Part shown: piece by piece, positions 10,839-19,870 of the stretch
Layout: the number at the start of each line of letters is the position of its first letter
Numbering within the stretch: the first letter of the stretch is position 1
DNA from: Alligator mississippiensis
Lineage: Eukaryota; Chordata; Crocodylia; Alligatoridae
DNA length: 64,000 nt
Direction of reading: 5' to 3'
Assembly: GCF_030867095.1 (NCBI RefSeq)
Contig: NC_081837.1
Span: 19,264,001-19,328,000, forward strand
Position numbers and translations under genes: made by a program
Notes under the pieces: generated by a model
Seen by the model: only the letters and a program-made list of their open reading frames with translations
Database searches by the model: none
What the model was told of the DNA's origin: nothing

Positions 10839-12505
10839 TTCCTTACCCGTGGTGACCTTTCCCTTACTTCCCCTTTCCCGTCCCTTCCTGCCTTGTCACC
10901 CAGTGACCCCGTCTCCCTCATGCCGGTCATGTGAGCCAGGTTAGCGATCGCGGCTGGGCTCAAATAACCCTCCGCTCCCTCGCTCCCTTCCCCCTCCCTT
11001 CCGGGCTTCATTCCTCCATTGCGGGTTCTCTTGGGTGTTTCATCCCCGCTCCTTTGTCTCCCACCCCTTTCTTCTTCTTCCCATCTCTTCCTCCCTTTTC
11101 CTCCCTTCTCCCCTTTCTTTTCTCTCTTTAGCTTTTTCTCTGTCCCACACGCTGCCTGCCCCAGCGGGATATCCTGGCTCCCGTCTGAGCATGACACATC
11201 ACCCTTTGTGGCTGGTTGTGACCCTGCCCGCTTTCCCTCTTCTCTCCCGCCCTCAGGCTCTCTTTCCACCACGATTTCCATCGTGGAAGTTGTCAATCTG
11301 TCCAGCTCCTTCAACATTTCTAACCCTGTCTCCAATTCCAAACCTTCCCCTGCCTCTGTTTCCTCACACACCGATTCTTCCCGGCTCTCCGAGACCTCAT
11401 TAGCAGACATTGCTGACTCATTGTCTGCCTCCATCTCGCTCTCTTGTGCTTCTTTTTCCTCCTCCCTTCTTTCCTCCTGGTTTTTCGCCCTATTCGCATA
11501 GGAGTAGGGACACGCCCTATATGTGTGCCCCTCTTCCCCACATGTGATACATTTTATTTGTTTTTTGCACTCACTCGCCCTGTGTCCCATCTCCCCACAT
11601 TTAAAGCACCTGGTTAGTGAGCAAAACGCTGCAATGTGCCCCCCTTTCCCACATCTACTACACAGCCGTGGCTGCCCGAAATAACTCACATAGCCCCTGT
11701 GGGGCCCTATGTAAAAGTTGGGAGCGATATGCTTTACCCCTCCGAAATGGGGGTCCTCCATTAGTCTCACTCTCGCTCTCCAGGACCCTGTCCAGATCTT
11801 ATACTTATCCAGTACTCTCTCCACCCACATCACACTCTGTACTTGTCTCTCCACCCATCTCTCCACGTCCTCTTTTTCCAACTTATCATTAAACATTCTC
11901 AAAAAGAGGACTCGCTCTCTCTCTCTCTCTCCTGTTTCGAACCGTAGCCCTTTTAATTTACCTTCTTTCGTTAGCTTCCCTTGCCTTTCCCAAAACTTCT
12001 CATAAGCTTTCCTGTTCCAAAAAGTTAACCCCCACACTTTATAATTTTCATGCGCGATCACAACACTCAGATCCCGCGGGTTTAAGCCAATGTCTCTAAA
12101 CAACACTTTTTCCATAAACTCAGTCCTCGTGAGCCGAGTTGCTCCTTCAAAGCCCTCCTTCAGTAGAAAAACTTTTGCTCGTAGTTTCACTTGCCTTTGG
12201 GGGTCTTCCTTGCTCCACCATGGCTCCTGCTGCTCATCCTCTGACTCAGCCGCTCTCCTCTTCTCCTCCGATGTCTCTCCTCCACCTATCGTCGCCTGCT
12301 CCCGGTGATTCCCTTTCTCATCTGCCGCCAGCTCTCGCTCCTTCCAGCTGCTCTCGTCCTGCTTCCGCTTCCGTCCCGCCACCACGGTCGTCCACATGCT
12401 CTGCTCCCTTTCGATCAGCTCGCCATTCTCCCACACCATCTCCGTTTGAGGCTCCATGGCTCCTCTCTCGATCTGCTCCACTGTCGCCTGCTGCTCTGCT
12501 CTCAT
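10835..12505 (-). CDS. LINE ORF1: nucleic-acid-binding protein with three CCHC knuckles
   Basis: The frame is intact, 556 codons from the first ATG (12505); it is open a further 26 codons upstream. The middle third is charged and probably helical. Three tandem CCHC zinc knuckles lie near residues 280-335 (CSRCGKGGHIAAFC, CFKCGEMGHRASEC, CITCGEEGHTYRAC). An acidic, low-complexity C-terminal tail follows. In this family ORF1 binds the element RNA to form the retrotransposition RNP. The stop TGA at 10837-10835 overlaps the ORF2 start by ATGA, so ORF2 may be made by stop-start reinitiation. Confidence in ORF1 identity is high; the exact start is uncertain. Confidence 0.9.
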   Translation of the reverse strand: MRAEQQATVEQIERGAMEPQTEMVWENGELIEREQSMWTTVVAGRKRKQDESSWKERELAADEKGNHREQATIGGGETSEEKRRAAESEDEQQEPWWSKEDPQRQVKLRAKVFLLKEGFEGATRLTRTEFMEKVLFRDIGLNPRDLSVVIAHENYKVWGLTFWNRKAYEKFWERQGKLTKEGKLKGLRFETGERERERVLFLRMFNDKLEKEDVERWVERQVQSVMWVERVLDKYKIWTGSWRARVRLMEDPHFGGVKHIAPNFYIGPHRGYVSYFGQPRLCSRCGKGGHIAAFCSLTRCFKCGEMGHRASECKKQIKCITCGEEGHTYRACPYSYANRAKNQEERREEEKEAQESEMEADNESAMSANEVSESREESVCEETEAGEGLELETGLEMLKELDRLTTSTMEIVVEREPEGGREEGKRAGSQPATKGDVSCSDGSQDIPLGQAACGTEKKLKREKKGEKGGKGRKRWEEEERGGRQRSGDETPKRTRNGGMKPGREGEGSEGAEGYLSPAAIANLAHMTGMRETGSLGDKAGRDGKGEVRERSPRVRK

Positions 12506-12628
12506 CTGCTTCGCAGCACCACTGCTGTCGCTACTTGATCTCCATTTTCCTCCTGGGGCTGGGAGGCTCGGCCCAGCTGCCACTGCTTCACTTCTGCCGC
12601 CGCCGCGGCAGGAGCCTCACCAAGAGAC

Positions 12629-12670
12629 CAGATACTACACTTGATCTTAGCCAAAAGGCCGAGAAGCGAT
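12629..12670 (-). pseudogene. RNU2: U2 snRNA gene, 5' part (nt 1-42), split by LINE
   Basis: It reads ATCGCTTCTCGGCC... on the minus strand, from 12670 to the LINE junction. It includes stem-loop I and the branch-point-recognition GTAGTA, ending at nt 42. The remainder resumes at 6918. Confidence 0.95.
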
Positions 12671-13024
12671 ACCCTGAGCCCCGTGGAAACCTCGGGGCCC
12701 CCACGGGCAGCCTCCCCAAACACACCGCAAGCTGCCATGGAGGCCCCTCCGCTCACAAGCGTCACCTGCAGCTTCTGGCGCCACAAACCCACACGGAAAA
12801 GTCCTTCCGCAATATCTCGTGCCCAACAGGCCCGAAGCGCCCCCCTCCCACCCCCCCCCATAGCCCAAAGGCCCCCCCATTCATGCCCTCTCAACACTGC
12901 CCTGCCTCTCGCCTCTTCCTCGCTGGCCATGAGATGAGAGATGATTTGCTCAAAGCCCGAGCGAGCGCGATGACGACAGCGTCTCGCTTTAACCCTCTCC
13001 TGTTTCGCGGGGCGTTCCTCCAGC
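12671..13024 (-). promoter_or_regulatory. RNU2: U2 upstream region (module B, left arm)
   Basis: GC-rich DNA immediately upstream of U2 nt 1 on the minus strand; it mirrors 41930-42283. It is homologous to 14009-14364, which lacks U2 after it. A weak PSE-like stretch and an octamer-like GAGCAAAT are described in the right-arm entry. Confidence 0.5.
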
Positions 13025-13208
13025 CCTGCTCTTGCCAGCAGCAGCAACCCCCTGAGCAGACACGGGTACACTGGGAGCCCTTGTCAAAGGGGCAGGGATC
13101 AAAAGGGCAGCTGCTGATCCCTGAGGGGGAACAGGCTCTAATCCCTGAGGGGCAATGCGCTTCACTGGTCGGTGCCACCGTGCTTAGTGGATGTTCGTCA
13201 CATTCATG

Positions 13209-13609
13209 CATCAGTGTGAATGTACTTCAGTTGTGGTTGAACACCCTTCATCACTGAGTGTGAGCCCACCCGGTTGTATTCGAACAGGAACACCCTTAAT
13301 TGTTGCCTGTGAGAGTGTGAATGTCTGCAGTTGTGCTTGAACACCCGTTAATCACTGAGTGTGAGCCCACCCACTGGTATTTGAACAGGAACACCCTTAA
13401 TTGTTGCCTGTGAGAGTGTGATTGTGCTTCAGTTGTGCTTGAACTCCCGTTAATCACTGAGTGTGAGCCCACCCGGTTGTATTTGAACAGGAACACCCTT
13501 AATTGTTGCCTGTGAGAGTGTGATGGTGCTTCAGTTGTGCTTGAACACCCGTTAATCACTGAGTGCGAGCCCACCCACCGGTATTTGAACAGGAACACCT
13601 TTAATCGTT
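13209..13609. repeat. ~102 bp tandem repeat, about four units (left arm)
   Basis: Units share 'aacaggaacacccttaattgttgcctgtgagagtg' and 'cactgagtgtgagcccaccc' at ~102 bp spacing with point differences. The mirror is 41345-41745. One unit end (GTTGCCTGTGAAGGAG) merges into flank module F2, suggesting the minisatellite grew from that module. Confidence 0.85.
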
Positions 13610-13730
13610 GCCTGTGAAGGAGCTGCGGGCGACTGAAACAGACAGAGCAAAACTTTTCTTTCCAGTTTCGGCTGCGGCGCCTCTCCTTTGCTTCGTCTTA
13701 GTTGTTCTCAGCTAGCTTACAGCTAACAAC
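13610..13730. repeat. U2-cluster flank module (copy F2, left arm)
   Basis: Diverged copy of 6164-6274 and 13910-14008, sharing cagttt-gg, gcgccTCTCC and the gttgttctcagct motif. The mirror is 41225-41344. Confidence 0.5.
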
Positions 13731-13777
13731 AAGAACAGGGTTGCAAGTGATTGCGCTTCTCTGTTTCTGTGCACACA

Positions 13778-13878
13778 CTGTGCGATTAAGTGCACTTGCA
13801 CGCAACAGGGATGTCCACTGACACACAATTTGTGTCAGTGGACATCCCTGTTGCGTGCAAATGCACTTAATCGCACAG
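13778..13878. repeat. Short hairpin palindrome, imperfect copy (left arm)
   Basis: An inverted repeat with ~48 bp arms starting CTGTGCGATTAAG and ending with its complement. The centre is a few bases and there is one arm mismatch (gcaaatgcac). The right-arm copy (41078-41176) is perfect. Confidence 0.9.
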
Positions 13879-13909
13879 AGCGAGCGCTGAGCGAACACGC
13901 TTAACAGTT

Positions 13910-14364
13910 GTGCAGGCACGAGCCGAGAACAACTTGAAGGTGGCAGCTCCGTTCCAGTTTGGGGCGCGGAGCCTCTGCTTTGCCTCATTTGAGGCGTTCT
14001 CAGCATGCTCACACCCCACCGTCCCGACGGAGCTGCTGCTCCCCTTTGGAAAAGGCCCCTTGTCTCTCGGCTGTCACGAGCAGCCTCTGGGCCCAGCAAC
14101 CTGGGGAGAAATCCCTCTCGCAACACCGCCCTCGGCACTGGCGTCTCCCTCGCTCGTGTATCCCAAAGATTCCTACCCCCTCAACGCTTCCCCGCCTCTC
14201 GCCTCCTGGCTGGCTGCGTGAGGAGAAGAGACGAGACGGAGACAGAGACACGGAGGATCTGAATGAAGGCAGCGCAACGCCCCAACGTGATGACGACATC
14301 CTGACTTGAACCCTCCCCTGGCAAGGGGACGTGCCTCTGGCCGCCCGCCCTCTCCTCTGCCCGG
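13910..14364. repeat. U2-cluster modules F1 (13910-14008) and A (14009-14364), left arm
   Basis: 14009-14364 aligns with the U2 upstream region 12671-13024. Shared blocks include gcctctcgcctc, tgatgacgaca, gcacga/ctcgtg and ctgtcac-gcagc--ctgg. However, no U2 sequence follows it. 13910-14008 matches flank modules F2 and F3. This looks like an eroded second U2 repeat unit. The mirror is 40590-41045. Confidence 0.5.
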
Positions 14365-14705
14365 CCCTACTTCCTCCAGGAGCACGCGCGACTCGAGCAA
14401 GGGACCGACCCCACACAGGGACCCTGCGCTTGCTGGAAGGCGGTGTCAACAAAGTGCACGTTAAATACACGGCTGAAACTGACAGTCAGAAGTCTTCAAC
14501 AGAACGCGAGCCTGTCAGTCTCCCTGTATGCTGCAAATACCGTAGCATTGCCAGCACGGTAAGCGGGGCCCGTGAAATGCTCAGCGCTGTCGGCGATAAC
14601 ACCAGTTCAGAAACTGACTTTTGGGGGCCTCGAAGCTTCGCAGAACTCGTCAGTTCAGGACCTGCCAGCAAACGTCACAACCACAGCAACAAAAATAACA
14701 ACAGT

Positions 14706-15648
14706 TCATAGATTCATAGATGTTCGGGTCGGAAGGGACCTCAATAGATCGAGTCCAACCCCCTGCATAGGCAGGAAAGCGTGCTGGGTTCAGATGACCC
14801 CAGCTAGATGCCCATCTAACCTCCTCTTGAAGACCCCCAGGGTAGGGGAGAGCACCACCTCCCTTGGGAGCCCGTTCCAGACCTTGGCCACTCGAACTGT
14901 GAAGAAATTCTTCCTAATGTCCAATCTAAATCTGCTCTCTGCTACCTTGTGGCCATTGTTTCTTGTAACCCCTGGGGGCGCCTTGGTGAATAAATCCTCA
15001 CCAATTCCCTTCTGTGCCCCCGTGGTGAACTTATAGGCAGCCACAAGGTCGCCTCTCAACCTTCTCTTGCAGAGGCTGAAAAGGTCCAGGTTCTCTAGTC
15101 TCTCCTCGTAGGGCTTGGTCCGCAAGCCCTTAACCATACGAGTGGCCCATCTCTGGACTCTCCAGGTTATCCGCATCCCTCTTGAAGTGTGGCGCCCAGA
15201 ATTGCACGCAGTACTCCAACTGCGGTCTGACCAGCGCCCGATAGAGGGGAAGTATCACCTCCTTGGACCTATTCGTCATGCATCTGCTGATGCACGATAA
15301 AGTGCCATTGGCTTTTCTGATGGCTCCGTCACACTGCCGACTCATGTTCATCTTGGAGTCTACTAGGACTCCGAGATCCCTTTCCGCTTCCGTGCCACCA
15401 AGCAGGTCATTTCCCAGGCAGTAGGTATGCTGGAGATTTTTCCTCCCTAGGCGCAGCACTTTGCATTTCCCCTTGTTGAACTGCATTCTGTTGTTTTCTG
15501 CCCATTTGTCCAACCTGTCCAGGTCTGCTTGTAGTTGTTCCCTGCCCTCCGGCGTGTCCACTCCTCCCCACAGTTTTGTGTTATCTGCAAACTTGGACAG
15601 AGTACACTTCACTCCCTCGTCCAAGTCGCTGATGAAGACATTGAAGAG
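14706..15648 (-). mobile_element. CR1 LINE, 5'-truncated (left-arm copy)
   Basis: Minus-strand CR1 covers the RT palm (KFADNTKLWG) to the C terminus (FFTVRVAKVWNGLPREVV) and the 3' tail 'gaccc-aacatctatgaatctatg'. The catalytic ADD is ADN here and a frameshift lies near 15150, so it is dead. It is 5'-truncated at ~15648. The mirror is 39308-40250. Confidence 0.93.
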
Positions 15649-15745
15649 TAATTTAATTCCAACCATGCAGTTGGTCCAGTAAAAGTCACCACACCCAAAA
15701 AATCCTTGCCTTTTGCATACTTCCTGGATCATCACAGCTAAAACA
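15649..15745. repeat. Unclassified interspersed repeat (left arm)
   Basis: Contains 'ttccaaccatgcagttggtccagtaaaagtcacca' and 'atccttgcc', the same family as 5395-5710 and 49315-49430. It abuts the truncated 5' end of the CR1. Confidence 0.5.
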
Positions 15746-15759
15746 CCACTCTTAACAAA

Positions 15760-15883
15760 GAGTGCTCAACCTTTTTGTCTGGTGAGACGGATGGACAGTG
15801 CCCAATCCATATGCAAGCAGTACGCAGGTATCATAGCTCCACAGGCTGCAATTGGCTCAAGGACCAGAGGTTGAGCACCCGTG
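15760..15883. mobile_element. hAT-like miniature element (left arm)
   Basis: The ends AGTGCTCAACCTTTTTG and (complement) CACGGGTGCTCAACCTCTGG form short terminal inverted repeats typical of hAT miniatures. ~124 bp, no ORF. The mirror is 39073-39196. Confidence 0.6.
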
Positions 15884-18054
15884 CTCTAACGCTATCATCA
15901 AAACGCTATAACAATATTATGCTTGCAAGCATTGAATCCGAACACTTACAGCAGGGCTAGCAGGAAGATTCTAGCTATCCCACGCTGCCTGACTCCCAGG
16001 AAAGCTCACTAGCAAAGAATCCACCTCTTCCCCTCCACCCCCGATCTCTCCCAACGTCATCTTCTTCCGAGCTAGCCCTTAATTCCACACACATCTAGCT
16101 TGTCATTCCCCATACACATAACCTTCATTCCAGCCTGCCTGCAAGTCACTGCTTTGGGTGACTGGAGGTAGCAGGCACACGTGTCTCTGCACACACATCC
16201 ACATGGCCTGCATGCACCCAGGCAGGGTCCTGGGAGAAGCACCAATAGCTGGATGCAGTTAAGTGTATGATCAGTGGGGGTTGGAGGTCCGGGACTTGGG
16301 GACTCTCTCTCTCTCAATCTGTGTGTGTGTGTGTGTGTGTGTGGGGGGCAGGGGGGATGGGTACCTGCCAGATATGGGGGAAGATAGCCGGGCGCCGAGG
16401 CTGCATCAGGGCAGGGGGGACGGGAGGGGTAGGCGCCTGCCCCTTCAGCAAGAGAGGGAGGCATCGGGGGAGCTGCATAGCTGGGCTGGTGGCACTTGAG
16501 CTGGTGCTCATACTTGTACGGGCACAGCAACTGGGAGACGCTGCTGGGGGACGGGCTGGAAGGACCGCGACCAGGCTGCCTGGTGAGGCATGGCAGCCCC
16601 AGACCAGGGCAGGGGGGGCTGCCACAGCGGACTCTCTCCGCTGAAATCCGCATGAACTGCGGGACTTTGGCCCGGATGGCACAGGGGCAGCTGGGGGCTC
16701 CCTTTAGCAGGGCTGGGGGAAAGCAGGTCAGCACTGGCCACTGATCTTCATAAATAGGTCCCGGTACAAAAAAAGTTGAGAACCGCTGTCCTAGACCTCC
16801 CACCTCTTTAACGGGTATTTATTTCCTTGCCATTGTACACCCACCTTTTCTCTTACATTAGCATATCACTTCATCCTGCCAACTGAAGCATTTGGATTGT
16901 CTGTCTGGCTGCCTCTCTCAAGTCATACATTCCTGAAACTGTCCTGCTTGAACCTGAGATGATAAAATAACACACTACCTATTACTTTACAGTTCTTAAT
17001 TCCTAGATGTTTAATTTTTTTTTAAGTTACAGGAATCAAATATTCAAATAAGTTAAGAGCTATGATGCTATGCGATTGCCAGGTCAAGGTTAAGTGCAGT
17101 TTTAGTAAAAACAAAACCCTTCTTTCTCTAAATCAAATTTGCTTAGTACATAAGGGAACAGGTGGAAGAAATGGGGTGTTTTTTTTCATCCCAGACCTAC
17201 ACACTGCTCCTGAATTTAAAAGCCAAACTGACCTCTTGCCTATTTATACATCATGACAGGTGGTAAAAGAAGATATTCTTACAGAATCGTTTTTCAGATT
17301 TTGTTCTCTTCAATCACTTCCTCAAAGTCCACCCCCCCCCCCCCCCCCCCCCCGTGTTTTTCCTTTTTGGTCCAAATCCTCCAACCAAGAGAGAGAGAGA
17401 GAGAGAGAGAGAACGGTCCCAAGGCTTAAAATTGTAATTTATCAGCATGAAGCTCATGTGTGTTTGCACAACCACCAGTGCAATCAGTGGGCTAATGCGG
17501 CCTACAAACTGTTCCAAAATAAAACTAAGCTGTAAAAACTCCAATATCCCATGCTGTATCTATTAAGTCTCATTTCCTTTGTTTGGTTTACTCTAGCTAA
17601 GCAAATGAAGTCATAATACTAGACTGATTAGCTGCTTTAAAGGTAAGACCTGCCTTAGCTTTGCTGTGTATTTGTAAAACTACAGTTTCACACCCCACTT
17701 CTGCAAATGATTATGCATACATTTAGCCTCATGCGCTAATAGTCCTACTGAGTTTAACAGCTCATTTGTTGAAAACTATGCACACACAGACTTGGCCTTC
17801 GAATACAAATGGAGCTTTTTCAGACTATATCTTTTCAGGATAAGAAGTAACAAACAGGCCATAGTGACAAATGCAGTTGCGTCGACATAAACGGGAATTT
17901 TCATTTCATCTACACGCACCCTAAGTCTTTATTTGCATTTGTACAGCATCTGCTACAACAGAACTTTAGTCAGGATAGTCACCTCTCCTCATCGAAGGAC
18001 ATACAAATAATTAACACAGTAATCATCTATCATGGTTATCTAGTATACAGAATA
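15884..18054. other. Non-coding stretch with microsatellites, no gene seen
   Basis: Contains (GT)n at ~16319-16342, a C-tract of about 22 at ~17332-17353 and (AG)n at ~17390-17411. A hAT-style terminus, 'aaaaaaagttgagaaccgctg', lies at ~16768-16788. The longest ORFs (16072-16803 region) are GC-rich artefacts without motifs. The mirror is 36900-39072. Confidence 0.5.
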
Positions 18055-18994
18055 TGTAGCAGGGCACTGGGATGTGCCTGATCCTTTAGGAGAGCAAGCA
18101 GCCTGAGAGGCTGCTTTTAGGGGGCAGGGGGGAGCTAATGAGGGCCTCACCTGGCTGGAAGAGGGCTCAGGCTGGAGCTATATGAGCCCAGAGTCTGCAC
18201 CAGTCTGTTCGTTTCTCCCCAGCTACTGCACAGTGCAGAACTCCTGGCTCCAGGGTCCCTGAAGGGAACTGGATTTTGGCTGAACAACTCTACAGGTCTG
18301 GAAACAGAGGCAAGTTCCTTGGACTGAGGAAGACTGGGTTTACAGGCAAGTGGTCTTTATGTTACACCTCTAAAGACTGAGGTGTCTGCCAGACGGCGGT
18401 GATGTTTCTTATTGATTTATGTTTAGCCTTGAACCCTGGGGGTACAGACTCAAGGCTTGCTTAGAGAGCCAGTATCCCAGGAGCCCTCACGCTGAGGGTG
18501 GGACCCAGGGAGGGGTCCCAGAACTGAAAAAAGGCCGAGACCCAGATCACGAGGTCCAAGAGGCCCAGAGCCACCTGTGTCCAGGGCTGGGCGGGGGAGG
18601 GGTCTGAGAGCTCAAGGGGCCAGAGTGTATAAGGAGGAAAATCAAAGGGAGAACATCTCTGAGGCTTAGGGCGTGGAGTAGGGGAGGAAAAGGAACCACA
18701 CAGTTTGCCCTTAAGGCTAGGTCCCTGTAGGGCACCTGTAGTCAGGCCGAGAGGAACCTACCAAGGTTGGATGTCTGGACAGAGGCCAATGGGGCCTCAG
18801 ACCCAGTGGAAATTTACTGGATTCGGGCTCGCTCTAAGGCCTGCTGGCAGCCTCCTTGAATCAACCTGTACTATTAAGAGCGAGGCACGGCTGGTGAACC
18901 ATGAAGAGAGAGTGACATTAGAGCTGGAGCCAGGCAGGAGCAGCAAGGCCGCCAGGGGTGTCATGGCAGCCCCTGTGGCTGTGAGCCTGTCACA
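18055..18994 (+). repeat. Solo LTR of an ERV, 940 bp (left-arm copy)
   Basis: It starts TGTAGCAGGGCACTGGG and ends CCTGTCACA. The flanks are GAATA and GAGTA, a 5 bp duplication with one mismatch. A TATA-like CTATATGAG lies ~125 bp in. It shares start, end and a mid-LTR block with 2613-4109 and 25446-26365. The mirror is 35960-36899. Confidence 0.75.
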
Positions 18995-19103
18995 GAGTAC
19001 TTCTATTTTTTCCTTTGAAAGGAAAATATAAATTAGTGATAAAATTATGATCACATAATCTGTGATTCCATGACTTGTTTGTTTAAAATTGGTTTAATGG
19101 ACC

Positions 19104-19618
19104 ACCGATAGTACAGTGCAGCCCCAACAGTTTTACACGGCAGGCCAGACTGTCAGTGGCCAGTACATTCATGGGCTGGATCCAGGTGTTCCTGCTCTGG
19201 CACGTGGGTGGGCACCATCTGGCCAGGTGGGGGACAAACTGGCTTCAACACAGCCCTGATGGGGAAAGGAGCTTGACCCATCCTTGTGAAGAGGGAAAGA
19301 AGGCTAGCCAGGTGACCCTGTAGGGAGGGAAAGAGTGCATGGCCTGGCCCAACCCGGCCCTGCAGGAAAGGAAGGGGACACGGTCCAACCCTGATCCCAA
19401 AGTGGGGGAACGTGGCCCAGGCCCACGGGGGAAAGAGGCATAGCTTGGCTCAGACCAGCCATGCAGGTATTGGGGCTTGGGGATTTGGCAGGGGAAAGTG
19501 GGGGGGAGGCTGTGTTCATGGCCACCACTCGCTTGCTGCCAATTCCCCAGACCCATGGGGAGCCCCACAAGCCATGGGGCTGCATTTGGCCCCGGGGCTG
19601 GAAATTGAGCAACCCTTG
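19104..19618. mobile_element. Possible hAT-like non-autonomous element (left arm)
   Basis: It ends at ~19618 with the complement of CAAGGGTTGCTCAATTTCC, a hAT-like terminus. The other end is not well defined. No ORF with a domain. The mirror is 35336-35850. Confidence 0.35.
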
Positions 19619-19724
19619 TCTAGTAGATGCATAATACAGCAATTTATATTTGCTTACAGAGATAATTAATAAAACATAAATAAGAATGAAATGTTAGTTA
19701 AAATCTCAAAAGATTAAGAAATAC

Positions 19725-19870
19725 CTGTCAGCATTTTCATTTTTACACTCAGCCTTGTATGGATAGCCATTTTAATAATATAACGTGAGGTGTCGTCTTC
19801 AAAAGATCCTGCCTGTTTGAAAATATGCACAAGTGGAGCAGCTGGAAATGCTTCACAACAAGTTGTAGCG
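19725..19870 (-). CDS. Protein-coding internal exon of an unrecognised gene (left-arm copy)
   Basis: Mirror of 35084-35229 with the same acceptor, open frame and donor. See the right-arm entry. Both copies keep the reading frame, so neither is obviously dead from this exon alone. Confidence 0.65.

Larger units (their letters stand above)
6919..12628 (-). mobile_element. Tx1-clade (Keno-like) LINE inserted in the U2 snRNA gene
   Basis: A 5710 bp non-LTR retrotransposon lies between U2 nt 42 (12629) and the second copy of U2 nt 38-42 (6914-6918). The target duplication is ATCTG, 4-5 bp; one A is ambiguous with the tail. The opposite arm carries the uninterrupted U2 gene, giving an exact empty site. 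The order on the minus strand is: short GC-rich 5' leader, ORF1 (three zinc knuckles), ORF2 (APE endonuclease, RT), ~500 bp 3' UTR, an (ATA)-rich stretch and a poly(A) of about 20. Established knowledge: Keno elements of the Tx1 clade target U2 snRNA genes and carry APE endonucleases, whereas the other U2-targeting lineage, Utopia, uses a restriction-like endonuclease. The domain content here fits Keno. Confidence 0.9.

Noticed and set aside
6919-12628. Assignment of the U2-inserted LINE to the Utopia lineage
   Set aside because: Utopia elements use a restriction-like endonuclease. This element has a clear N-terminal APE endonuclease (SWNV, VQE, GDFN, SDH) and an ORF1 with CCHC knuckles, which fits the Tx1 clade.
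13209-13609. CRISPR-like array
   Set aside because: The repeats are ~102 bp contiguous tandem units with no spacers, in a vertebrate genome.
16072-16803. 243-codon minus-strand ORF (mirrored at 38153-38884)
   Set aside because: Proline/serine-rich translation across (GT)n and GC-rich sequence, with no splice signals or domain. It is also open in other frames.
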